Part shown: positions 10,527-20,084 of the stretch, piece by piece
How the letters are laid out: each line of letters begins with the position of its first letter
Position numbering within the stretch: position 1 is the first letter of the stretch
Assembly (NCBI GenBank): GCA_027579435.1
Contig: JANBPK010000801.1
Coordinates: 1 to 35,043, forward strand
Origin: Candolleomyces eurysporus
Lineage: Eukaryota; Basidiomycota; Agaricomycetes; Agaricales; Psathyrellaceae
Direction: 5' to 3'
Length of the DNA stretch: 35,043 nucleotides
Notes under the pieces: generated by a model
What the model was told of the DNA's origin: nothing
What the model saw: only the letters and a program-made list of their open reading frames with translations
The model's database searches: none
Position numbers and translations under genes: made by a program

Positions 10527-11584
10527 GGCGTTATCGCGACGCGGTCCTGGCGTCAAGTTGATTAGTTATCTACTTACGACTTGGAGAGCTTTCTGGTGGA
10601 AGGTGGTTGAGTGGGGATTGGTTGAGCAGCTTGAGCTTGATTTGCTCGAGTTGAAAGAGCCACGGTGCCGAGTCTTGAACTTCATCTAAACCTTGATGAG
10701 ACACATATCATGTACTACGCGACAAGAGCTCGCGCCTTCCACCCCATCTTGCTGCACTTGAGGTTCCCAGATCCTTGACGTTCAATATTCAATTTCGAAG
10801 CTCGTTTTTAGGTCACAATCAGGAAAACAACAGCCAGCATCCAACAAATGCATAAGCATTGAGAATTCTCGGTGGTGAACTCAACGGTACTTTCCCGGTC
10901 TGAAGACCCACGACGACCTACCCATCGTGGAGAATCATCGAGCTGCGGAGCACACAGCAAGTTCTTTGATATCTCGGGTTACACAGGATCAACTATCCAT
11001 ATGATTCGACCTCAGGCCAATGGAAGGACAAACAGATGCGAACACATCGCACATCACCCTTCGATATCATGAATAGCACCCCAAATGGCCCCTCGCTGAA
11101 GAGTTGTAGAGAGTCCACCTCGAAAGTAACCAATTGCACCTAAACTCCTCACACCGGAACACTCGCTGGCCTCGGGAACCCGGCGGAATATCCGGGTCGC
11201 GTTCCGACGAACTGTAGTTGATTCAGGCACGCGGTGCTGAAGATACGACAAAGTTATTAGTTTCTGTTCTATTGAGGCGTCTGCAAATTGGAACGCATGA
11301 ACTCACTTTCTAAAGCGACCGATAACCTTGAGGAACATTCGACTCCACCCTAGTAACATTGCAGGGTCGCAATGCGTCAAGGCTTTGCCACTCTTCCTCG
11401 ATCCCAGTAGCTCGGACGAACATGAGGACAAGGGTGAGTAGTGGCTTGTAACGGAGTAGTAGGCAGCAAAAATTGAACATTTTGCAGCATTGTTGACATT
11501 GCAACGGCTAGCCCCAGTTACTTGACTATCGCTACCATCCGTTTACATGTGTGGTCCAAATGAATGAGGTATACATCACCCGGA
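10527..11584. other. Stretch without a recognised gene; conserved in copy 2
   Basis: This holds the 5' flank of the ABC stub and then about 850 bp that match 32650-33499 closely. Two minus-strand frames (11054-11251 with LQHRVPESTTVRRNAT, and 11310-11504) have protein-like composition. The first keeps its wording in copy 2 but is shifted in frame partway by a 2-nt difference (near 11163). I do not recognise either; they may be exons of a decayed gene. Confidence 0.35.
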
Positions 11585-12270
11585 CTAGCAGGGCATTGCA
11601 GGCTTGGAATAGACCAACAGGCAGGCACCGACTTCCTCCAGCAGGGTAAGAAATGCGACCGCTGTCTGAGTTGCACTGGGCCGAGGCGAGTTGAGGAGCG
11701 GCAATAGTAACGCCGAGAATGCGCGGTAGGAAGGAAATGCCAGCAATTCAACCATTGAGACACGGAAGCTCGAATTGGCAGGGGATTGGTCAAGAAAAAA
11801 AAACGCAGCAGAAGCCCAATGTACGCAGAGAAAATCCCCATTGATCGAGGCAAAGGGTATGAAGGGAGGATATGAACACAATCGCAGGTCGGCACGTACC
11901 CCAGTGCCGCTTGGCCATTCTCCCCGAGGGTAGCAGAATCCCTCTCTAGCGGCGTCGCCACTCGGCCCTTGCCTGCTCTCCGGAATTCCCGATGCCCCAT
12001 CAATAGCCCTAGCAAGGCGTCATACAGCAGTGACAGCGCGGGTAGCGGTGGTGGTCTGGCAGTTGGAGCCTGAGGACTATGCATGAGTGTGGGTAACAGG
12101 GCAAGTATTCGCGTTGCTGACCTGAGTGCCTGCAGACGATCAAGGCAGCCCCCCCACAGCTCAAATTTGAGGTATGCCCCACCAAACTGGAAGAAAAGAA
12201 GGCCTCGATTGAAAAGGACATCGAGGGCAAGGCAAGCAGGAGGATGTGCGAAGACCTATGGGTAAGATCT
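11585..12270 (-). CDS. Unrecognised multi-exon gene, copy 1
   Basis: No family recognised. Two exons join in phase: 11900-12076 (ending GENGQAALG) and 11585-11768 (FRVSMVELLAFPSYRAFSAL to LLVYSKPAMPC, TAG stop at 11585-11587), across a 131-nt intron 11769-11899 with donor GTACGT and a pyrimidine-rich end. A further exon upstream, about 12126-12270, is likely because copy 2 has a good donor there (GTAAGC, 50-nt intron). The start codon is not fixed. The protein is leucine-rich with predicted helices (ALLLPLLNSPRPSATQTAV), possibly membrane-associated. Copy 2 keeps both exons, phases and stop, which supports real coding. It lies head to head with the DUF4139 gene, so both may share a promoter around 12270-12430. 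Confidence 0.4.
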
Positions 12271-12430
12271 AGCTGCACACGCCCTGGTGAAGGGAACTCG
12301 CTCCTCGCAGTGCCGGAAGTGGATGTTTGTATTTGGCAAAATCATTCAATGCAAACATGCTCAGATACTCTCGGCCGCGGTCTTCACTGCACTACATATT
12401 CCTAGTAGGTCACTCGCATGTGGATACGAC

Positions 12431-14366
12431 ATGGCTGAAGACGCGCAACCACCCGCTTTCGAGCCAATCAGCACCGTCCAGCTCGCGTCTCGGTGTACTC
12501 AGGTCGAGCTGAAATAACGCGTTGATTCAAGTTCAAAGTCAATACTGGCCAAAATTCGGTCACCATCACTGAACTGCCTACCGTCATGGACCAGCAGTTG
12601 TTCAGGTACGCGCACAACACGTTACCCTGCCATAAATTCTATCTCACTCTTGCATTCATGTCTAGGGTCGAAGGCAGAGGCGTAGCGACAATTCATGATG
12701 TTACACTCGTAACTGCGGAGCGTCCCCCTTCCCCAACAACCTCCCACAAGCTGCAGGCCTTGGAAGTGGATCATGACAAGACGGTAAAGGCTCTAGCCCG
12801 GGCGGAGAAAGCACTCTCCTCCTTGCAGACGTATTTGAAAAGTCTCAACTCCCAGCACCTTGACGTGACGAAACTTCAATCTATCATTGACAACTACGAC
12901 GCCGCCGCGGAAACGCTGGATGACAAGGGTGAAGTCGAGATTGCCTTGATTTATGGTACGTTGTCTGGGATGCCACTCGCCCATTATAATTTTCTTAGAT
13001 CTTTCCTCTATAAAGCTGTTGCGAATGCGACATGGTGCGCTCAATACGACATTCGCGTTTCCATGCAAACCAAAGGCAAGCCTGTAACGCTGCTCTATAA
13101 AAGGCTATCACACCGGACACTGGGGAGGCAAGTCTATTCATCGAGTACCAGATTCCGACGTCGTCTAATCTTATGTTGTAATCTAGGATTGGGCCGACGT
13201 ACTAGTTACTTTAGAGGCAACAGCACCATCATTCGGAGTCGATATACCCGAGCTCAGTCCATGGACCCTTTCTTTCTATCGACCTGTTCTCAAGAAAAGC
13301 AAAGGATTTGGTGGGGCCGGGTCCGCTCCTCGCCCACAGCTCAACCTTGGGGGATGCCAGCGGCAAATGGAGCCATGGCCATGGCCACTTTCAGCAGACT
13401 TGAAGCACATTCGCTCATAGAAAGTAGCTCTGCCGACGCCATCTAGCACCGCGGTTTGGAGGTCTCAAGCAAAGGGAATATTACCGCCACGTTCAGTGTT
13501 CCTGGCCTCATGACCATTCCGAGCGACAACGTTGCCCACAAGGTGACTATTATCAAGTTATTTCTGGCCGACACGATGGAGTGTGTTTCGGTTCCTAAGA
13601 GGGATGCCAAGGTTCACCCGAAGGTGTGTCACCCTTTTCTGTTAATACCTGTGCTGTCATTCTGATCGGTTCGTTCTAGGCGGTCGTAAAGAATGCCTCT
13701 GAACACACGCTTCTTCGAGGGCCAGCAAGCGTGTATGTTGATGGCAGCTTCATATCCCGTTCAGATGTCCCCCCCCGTTAGTCCAGAAGAGACGTTTAAC
13801 TATCCTCTCGGGTGAGTCGCCACATTTTATGCCGTCCGAACGTTCATTCACGCCCATTCGCTCTAGATTGAACCGTTCGATTCGCGTCACCTACCATCCG
13901 CTCGCAAAGAAGCTCTCAGAGTCCGGATTCATGTCCAGGACTCGCAACTACGTCTTCAGCCAACACATCACTGTACACAATACCAAGTCTTTGGCTATCG
14001 ACAACCTTGCCATCGTGGACCAAATCCCAGTCTCAGAGGAATCTTCTATCACTGTCAAGCTACTCTCTCCTCGGCTTTCCCTGCCATACCTCTTGGCAAC
14101 TGGCACGGCTTCATCAAACTCGTTCCTGAAGGGTACAAAGGAGGATAAGCTTGGAGTTCGAGTTCCTTTGCCAGTCAAAGCTAGTCATGGTGTGGTGGCT
14201 CAGTAGGACGGCGTGGACGATGGGAATTCGGATGATGGGGTGGAGAATTTGGGAAAGAATGGGAAACTCAACGGTCTATTCCGTACCATCACAAGGCAAG
14301 ATTACCCTTGCTCTGCTGTGGGAGGTATCTGCACCCCTCACCTCTGTCGATATCACCGGATTCTAA
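12431..14366 (+). pseudogene. DUF4139 (mucoidy inhibitor A-like) protein gene, copy 1, decayed
   Basis: Begins MAEDAQPPAFEPISTVQL and contains family segments in order: TVMDQQ, VEGRGVATIHDVTL (N-terminal DUF4140-like part), a shortened coiled-coil part (KALARAEKALSSLQTYLKSL), then the DUF4139 part AVANATWCAQYDIRVS, FGVDIPELSPWTLSFYRP, ITATFSVPGLMTIPSDN, LLRGPASVYVDGSF, RVTYHP, DQIPVSEESSITVKL, and end LLWEVSAPLTSVDITGF. Introns: 12606-12665, 12956-13015, 13128-13186 (GC-AG), 13624-13679, 13812-13866. Lesions: a 27-nt loss near 12490; in-frame TGA at 12523; frameshift in an A-run near 13100; an eighth C near 13770; TAG at 14204 where the family has Trp (AQ-W-DG); frameshift near 14272. Cellular role in fungi is not well known. 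It could be sequence error at the homopolymers, but not at both stop codons. Confidence 0.8.
13128..13186 (+). other. GC-AG intron in the DUF4139 gene
   Basis: The exon ending ACTGGGGAG (TGE) is followed by GCAAGT, the usual context of GC donors, and the intron ends in TCTAG before GATTGGGCC (DWADVLVTLE). The 59-nt length fits the other introns, phase is 0, and removal restores the family's TGExW order. No GT donor gives the same join. Confidence 0.7.
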
Positions 14367-15192
14367 CAACCTTGTGCATATCCCGATTTATGAATTTACT
14401 CTTTCTCTTTTCTCAATATGTTCCTGGAGTGCAATGGATTGGATTGAAAATGTGGTTGACTCGGAGGAACTGGCCCATCGCTGATCCGCCGTTCCTTGAA
14501 AATACATATAAATAGGATGACTCGATAGAAAATGGTTGAAAGGTTATGTGCAGTGCAGATGCAGAAATGTAGCGACGAAATGCAGCAGCGAGCGTGCGGG
14601 CCAGCCCACCCAGCATATGCGACGTCACGCATCCTACGCGTCGTTTCTTTTGCCACCGCCGGCTTACCCACCAGCAGCCAGCCATCCAACTCGAGTCGTC
14701 TTAAACCGCCAATCAGCATTGCTCAATCTGTAAAGCTTGGTGCTAAGCTGAGGCTCAAATTCACCCGCGATGAGATGTGTGGCTTGTGGGCTCGATGAGT
14801 GCTGGACTCGAGGTCGGAGCTTTCGATATGATGGTGGAAGGGTGGACGAAGGCGAATGTGAATGGATCGTTGACCACTGGTTCATATCCTTTCGGTGCCT
14901 GTGCGTCATCCATTGCTTTCCCTACGTTGCTGGCCATACTGATATTGTTTCGTAGACTGTCTCCTACAATGCTCTGTCGTGGCATTGTGCCCGAAATGTC
15001 ACCTGCCTGGAGATTGCGGTGCACTGCAGTGGCAGATGAATTCATGTCCTGGCTCATCTTACCCTTTTCATCAAGACGGCATCACAAACTATAACATGTA
15101 ACAGCTTGTTAGAGCATAAGGACTATGACTGCTGTAGTGCATGAACGCCTCGTGCCCTTCACACCTTTCCTCCTGCACTGACCCTGACACCG
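14367..15192. other. Stretch between DUF4139 gene and NLR-B; one possible small ORF
   Basis: The 3' flank of the DUF4139 gene and the promoter of NLR-B lie here. Apart from the minus-strand ORF at 14761-15057, nothing coding is recognised. This is the right-hand edge of duplicated copy 1: the equivalent region in copy 2 lies beyond the window end. Confidence 0.4.
14761..15057 (-). CDS. Possible small protein, 98 aa, unrecognised
   Basis: ATG-initiated frame beginning MSQDMNSSATAVHRNLQ and ending TSHRG. Composition is polar and low in hydrophobic stretches, with no signal peptide or membrane segment, so it would be a soluble, probably disordered protein. It is divergent from NLR-B. The GGGTGA at its end could instead be a splice donor. 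I have no homology support, and overlapping plus-strand frames are of similar size, so this may be chance. Confidence 0.25.
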   Translation of the reverse strand: MSQDMNSSATAVHRNLQAGDISGTMPRQSIVGDSLRNNISMASNVGKAMDDAQAPKGYEPVVNDPFTFAFVHPSTIISKAPTSSPALIEPTSHTSHRG

Positions 15193-18100
15193 ATGCCGAA
15201 GTGGGACGTCAACGCTGGCTCCAATCCCCATTCCTATCATCCATACCCGTCACCGTCCAGCAGTCGTAGGGATGGTGAGAATGTCCCCGGTAGTCAAATC
15301 GGAGCGCCAAGGACAGCATCAGGCATCCAAATCTCTGAACATCGACAATCTTCCTCCCGACAGATTGAAGGCGGAGCACGTCTTGGGGAACGTAGCAGTA
15401 GCCTGACGGTTGGGCCATTGTTGTACAACGCATACCCTCTACCCCCACAAGCTCATCCCCCACACGTACATTCGGGCGCGGAACCGGTTTCTACTCAATC
15501 CTATCCCTGGGGTTGGACGAACTATATCACCACCGAAGGCTCCACATCACTGCTACTACCACCACTACGACCACCACCGCCACAAGAAGCACCATCCACG
15601 ATCAATGTTGCACCTCAGTACCAGTGGCCTGCCGACAATACTAGAGCATGGTGGGAGAATGGGCAGAACGTCGGACCATGGCTGTACAATGTACCGCTTC
15701 CGCCACCATCCTCCATGTCTCTCCATGCACCCTTGCAGGCCGGACCGTCCTCTCTCCCGCCGTCGGTACCCATTATTCAGGATGCTTCGTCAAGCCATTC
15801 CTTCTTCCAAGGTGCAAATAATTTTCAAATGAGGGACGTACAGTTTATCATGAAAGGCCCGTCAGATAATGGTGTGTGCCTGATTCTTACTTCCTCGACG
15901 ATGAAATACTGACAGTTTCTGCGTCAGAACAATGTCGGTTCAATGGACTCCCAAGGCATCCGGATGCAAGCGGGGAACAGCCCGAATACCTACCTAACAG
16001 CCGGAAGCCAGATGTTGAGAAGTCATTGGAATGGGTCTCAAGTTTGACGGACCTCGTCTTGTGTATTTATGGGCCTGCCGGTATCGGGAAATCCACGCTT
16101 GTTCGTCACCTTTTGGACAAGCTTCGGTCAGTTGGTCAGTTGGGTGCTTCGGTCTTCCTGGGTGCCTTTCCGACCGATACGACAGCGCCAGAGACGATAA
16201 TCAAGACGTTGGCCCACGAGCTAGGCAATATCCATCCTCGAGCAATACCGAAGATCGTGGAAGCAATGAACCAGTGTCACGCCACCTCGTTGGAAAACCA
16301 TCTCAAGGGGTACATCCTCGAACCGGCACGATCGCTCAACCACCCGCACCCACTCATCATCATCGTCGATGCCATTGACGAATGGAAAAATCACCCAAGA
16401 TTTATCAAGGCCCTTGCTCATCTCAATTCGGAGACCGCTATTGTCAAGTTCATCATCACGAGTCGCTTGAACCCGTGCACTTCCCGCTTACCCGATATTG
16501 ACAAGATCGCCATGCACACACACCCTCTTCTTCCTATCTCAATCGACACTATGAAAGTCTATTTCGACAAGCATCTGGAGACCGTTCCGTGGGTGGATGG
16601 GCGGAGGGCAAGTGCTGCGGACGTCAACAAGCTCGCTAACCTATCAGGTGGTCTACCTGTATGGGCATCGACAGTGATCTCGTTGCTTTCGGAGCAATTC
16701 AGTGAGTCCCCGCCCCACGAGATTCTCTCTGGGATCCTTGCAAGGCAGCGGGTCGGCGGCAGTGAAGGACTCACCGAGCTGTATCGCGACGCCCTCTTGC
16801 GCCTGTTCCTCTCCCCGGAGGCCCAAAGATATTTCCGACTGTATCTGGGAGCCGCGCTCGTCCTCCAAGAGCCACTTTCCCTGTCCGAGTTCTCAAAACT
16901 CGTCGGAATGCCTCCCCATCTTGTAAAAAACATCCATTCCGCCCTATCCGCAATTCAGACACGATCACCACATGGCTCAGAGGACACAGTCCACCCAGCA
17001 TCCACCCGTTTCCATCTATCGTTCCTTGAATACGTCCAGGCCATACCAGCAGAGAATACATTCGCAATCTCAGCTTTCGACTCTCACTCGGCAGTGGGGC
17101 TGACCTGTCTCAACCAGATCACCACTCTTCCCCTTGTGTCGTCAGCCCAGACCCCTGTATTTTTACTTCACGGCCTCCAAGGCTACGCTACCAAGTACTG
17201 GCCATACCACGTTTCACACGGAACGAACCGGTCGCACGATGAATGGGCGAAAACCGTGCATTGTTCAACGTTGCTCGCCATCCCCGTTGATGTACAACAG
17301 CGATGGGCGACACTGTTTCTCAACACATTGTTTCCGGAGGCAGAGGAGGTGATGGCGGTGGAGGAGCAGGATATGACATCCATTCTCATGGAGATTGGCA
17401 ACAATCTGAGGAAAGATAGTGCAGATCACTGGGCGTTTGAAGTGGCGTGTTTGGAGGTTGCTGTGCGACTAGGGAGTGGTTGTGACGATGCCTGGTGCAA
17501 ACTCGGACTGTGCTACTATGGAATGGGTAAGAGAACCGGTAGTCCCAAGATGTTTGAGGAAGCGGTGTTGGGTTATCGACGTGCACTGGAACTCCAGCCA
17601 GCGTCTCATCCGTTTCGATCCCAGACTCTGACCTGTCTTGGTAGCGCCCTCTTTTTACTCTATGGATGCAATGGTGACATCAGCGTCCTGAACGAGGGCA
17701 TTTCGCACTATCGTGACACGCTTGCACTCCGGCCTGCACCCCATCCAGACAGGTCGTCGTCACTCAACAATCTTGGGACCGCGCTCTGGACTCTGTATGA
17801 GCACCATGGAGACACCAATACCCTGAACGAGAGCATTTTGCATCATCGTGATGCGCTTGCGCTCCTGCCAGTACCCCACCCAGACCGGTCGATGTCNCTC
17901 AGCAATCTTGGGNGTNCACTCNAAGCNTCTNTATAGGCANAGTGGAAACATCAATGTCNTGAACGAGAGCATTTCGCATCACTCGTGAAGCGCTTGCGCT
18001 CCGGCCAGCACCCCATCCAGACCGGTTGTTGTTGCTCAACAATCTTGGAAATGCACTCCAGACTCTCTATGAGCACAATGGAAACACCAATGCTCTGAAA

Positions 18101-18448
18101 GAGAGCATTTCGCATCTCCGTGACGCGCTTGCACTCCTGCCAGCACCTCATTCGGACCGGTCGATGTCGCTCAATAACCTTGCGACGGCTCTCCCATTTC
18201 AGCATGAACATAATGGAGAAATTAGGCTTCTCGACGAAGCAGTGAACCTTTGTCGTGAGCTTCTTGTTCTCCATCCCTCTGGGCATCGATATCGCGTTTC
18301 ATATCTTCGAATGCTTGTAACGTGTTTGGGGAAGCGTGTAACGGTCACTGGAGATGAAGCGGACCGTGCAGAAATTCAAGTTTTGCAACAAGAACTTGGC
18401 CAAATACAAATCCGACGGGTAGAGTTGTCAATCAGGAATGGAGGATGA
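15193..18448 (+). CDS. NLR-B: NACHT-TPR NLR-like gene with proline-rich N-terminus; frame broken in the repeats
   Basis: Exon 1 (15193-15871) starts MPKWDVNAGSNPHSYH and is rich in Pro, Ser and His, hence probably disordered; it ends in the motif HSFFQGANNFQMRDVQFI, of a type I know from Agaricomycete NLR-like proteins. Intron 15872-15927 is 56 nt, phase 1. Exon 2 carries the NACHT ATPase: Walker A GPAGIGKST (about residues 275-283), Walker B LIIIVDAIDEW, FIITSR, then a helical arm (GGLPVWASTVISLL) and TPR-like repeats from 17574. As read, the frame stops at 17936 (895 aa). Two single-base insertions against the 135-nt repeat period, beside N calls at about 17912-17932 and 17980, cause this; without them it would reach TGA at 18446-18448 (about 1065 aa). 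The acidic tail of NLR-A and C is lost to further shifts. No helical effector domain is present. Probably a cytosolic receptor; whether active is open. Confidence 0.75.
17574..18250 (+). repeat. 135-nt tandem repeats coding TPR-like units, NLR-B
   Basis: Units begin at 17574, 17709 and 17844, each exactly 135 nt (45 residues, pattern HRDALALLPxPHPDRSxSLNNLGxAL...LNESISH). The next two unit starts are displaced by a net 2 nt at 18116, locating the frame break. The last unit is degenerate (NLCRELLVLHPSGH). Confidence 0.85.
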
Positions 18449-20084
18449 CAGCTAGGAAGAGGACCCGAACGTGATCGTAGCTGTCTTATTCTCCTTCTGC
18501 TAGGACATTGGTGACTCGAATGACTTCTTTGCCTCGCCATATATGTAGACTACCATTTCCAACGCGGACAATTTCACCATTCTCTCATTGTTTGCAACTC
18601 ATGTAGCCCAATGGATAAGGTGTACAAGCATTCCACTCCATATCATGGATCTTGCAGTTCAGCGAGAGTATGAACAAGAGGAACGTGGATCTCCCAAGAG
18701 GATGAGCGAAATAGGTGCTCCGTGCTAGGAGGGCAGGTCCTGGTATCCAATGGGTCATCGTGGACCATGGAAATTGACGTTAGAGTTGGATTCTCGCTAC
18801 TAGCAGGTAATACGCTCGGAGATACCAAAGCCGTTCTCACTGCTGGGATCCAATTGTTCCGCGTTCGGCAAAATCATTGCAAAACGCATCCTTTTTTTGA
18901 TACTATCCTGCATTGGGCCACAATATGATGCAAAATGCGATTATATGTCTTTTGCAGCCTGCAATACGCGGAACCTGGCGTTTTGCGGGCGGCAATACGC
19001 AAAAAATTGTCTTTTGCGCGTTGCAAGAGGTTTTTCAGAACTTAAGATTTCTTGGATCCGTTTTGCACGCATCTTGCAGACCGCAGAAAAGTTGGATCCC
19101 AGCAGTGTCTTCTGTCTGTATCCCTGCAGCCTCACGTTCTCTACGGTGGGTCGTGATCGCTTTGTGCACTCCCTAAGCATCCAAAAGATCTCGCCATTCT
19201 CAGAATACATAGGCCGTCTGGCTCCCTTCTCCNTTTCATGGCCCCTTNCATATGAGATACATGCCCGGGCGTCTCAGCAGGTCGTTGTTGAGCATAGAAG
19301 ATGACGTCGGTTAGATAGTTGCGATGGGTTAGACAGAGGAAGCCTGGAAGGTAGTTGTCACCGATGGACAATTCCCAGCTCCGCTGTAGAGTCCACGATG
19401 GCAGCATGTCGGTCGGTGGTTTCGAAGAAATGGATTCTCATATGGAGAGACGGCGAAAAGAAGCCAGTGAGTCCGTGAAGGAAGGTGAGAGGGCGTCGAT
19501 TTGAGACAGGGATTGTGGTGATGGGTTCCTAAGGGCCGGTCTCTAGAGAATTAGTGCACGATTCATAATCGCGTCAGGATTTCATGGGGATCGGCGCTTC
19601 GACTCACCCTGTGCAGAGAATTCGGAAACCTCCATCAACCATGCTTGCCGTACCGGACGAAAGAGGGTATCGGTAAAAGAAAGGCCACAGAATAAGCGTT
19701 GAGAATCTCAGCTTTGGTTGAGCTGGGGGCGGTGTGTGAGGTGGATGATCATGAAGCCTTGAAGAGTTGGGCTGCTGAGCCCCCGACGTTCAACGGAGGT
19801 GGCGAGCCGAGACGAGGAGCGGCTTCGGGCGCAGGTGTGATGTCACGCGTCCTGATCTTTTGCCTCCCATCATGTCTCTCCTACTGGCACTCCTTGACTG
19901 TCAACCCGTCAAATTTGAGGATAGTGCACGGTTCATGGATATAGTTTCCCCAAAATGGCGGTAGCCGTATCGGGGACAAAATTTTGCAATGCACGACGAC
20001 TCGTGTCTGACCTCAGGCGAACCCCGCTTGACGCTAATGAGCTCTCCACTCGCGAAAACCTCTGCTTGTGACTTTACGACCTGC
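18449..20084. repeat. Conserved NLR-chitin synthase spacer, copy B (with MITE)
   Basis: This aligns by eye with 458-1791 and 26263-27608 but is more diverged and is lengthened by the 270-bp MITE at 18838-19107. No gene recognised. The CRE-like site of the other copies is present as TGATGTCA near 19840. Confidence 0.65.
18838..19107. mobile_element. 270-bp CACTA-like MITE with 3-bp target duplication
   Basis: The element starts CACTGCTGGGATCCAA and ends with its reverse complement TTGGATCCCAGCAGTG; similarity of the ends continues imperfectly to about 26 bp. It is flanked by TCT at 18835-18837 and 19108-19110. Spacer copy A reads GCCGTTCTTCTGTCTG at the same place, which is the empty site with one TCT. 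The interior has many GCAAAA/TTTTGC words in both orientations near the ends, as subterminal repeats, and no coding capacity. CACT(A/G) ends plus a 3-bp duplication are typical of the CACTA (En/Spm) superfamily; assignment within DNA transposons is inferred. Confidence 0.88.

Larger units (their letters stand above)
1..14060. repeat. Segmental duplication, copy 1 (partner 25808-35043)
   Basis: The order NLR 3' end, spacer, chitin synthase remnant, ABC transporter (minus), unrecognised minus-strand gene, DUF4139 gene recurs at 25808-35043 in the same orientation, with long stretches differing by only a few percent by eye. Main differences: copy 2 lacks about 3.4 kb of the ABC gene and about 0.7 kb of the DUF4139 gene, and carries about 330 bp of unrelated DNA at 28916-29243. 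Copy 1 has an extra ABC 5' stub at 10236-10526. Both outer ends are limited by the window, so the unit may be longer. Confidence 0.85.

Noticed and set aside
14532..14798. Plus-strand ORFs of 65-105 aa between DUF4139 and NLR-B
   Set aside because: They overlap one another and minus-strand frames, and lack splice or homology support.
15541..15600. CCA/CAC-rich microsatellite
   Set aside because: It is irregular and codes the Pro-rich leader of NLR-B; no clean repeat period.
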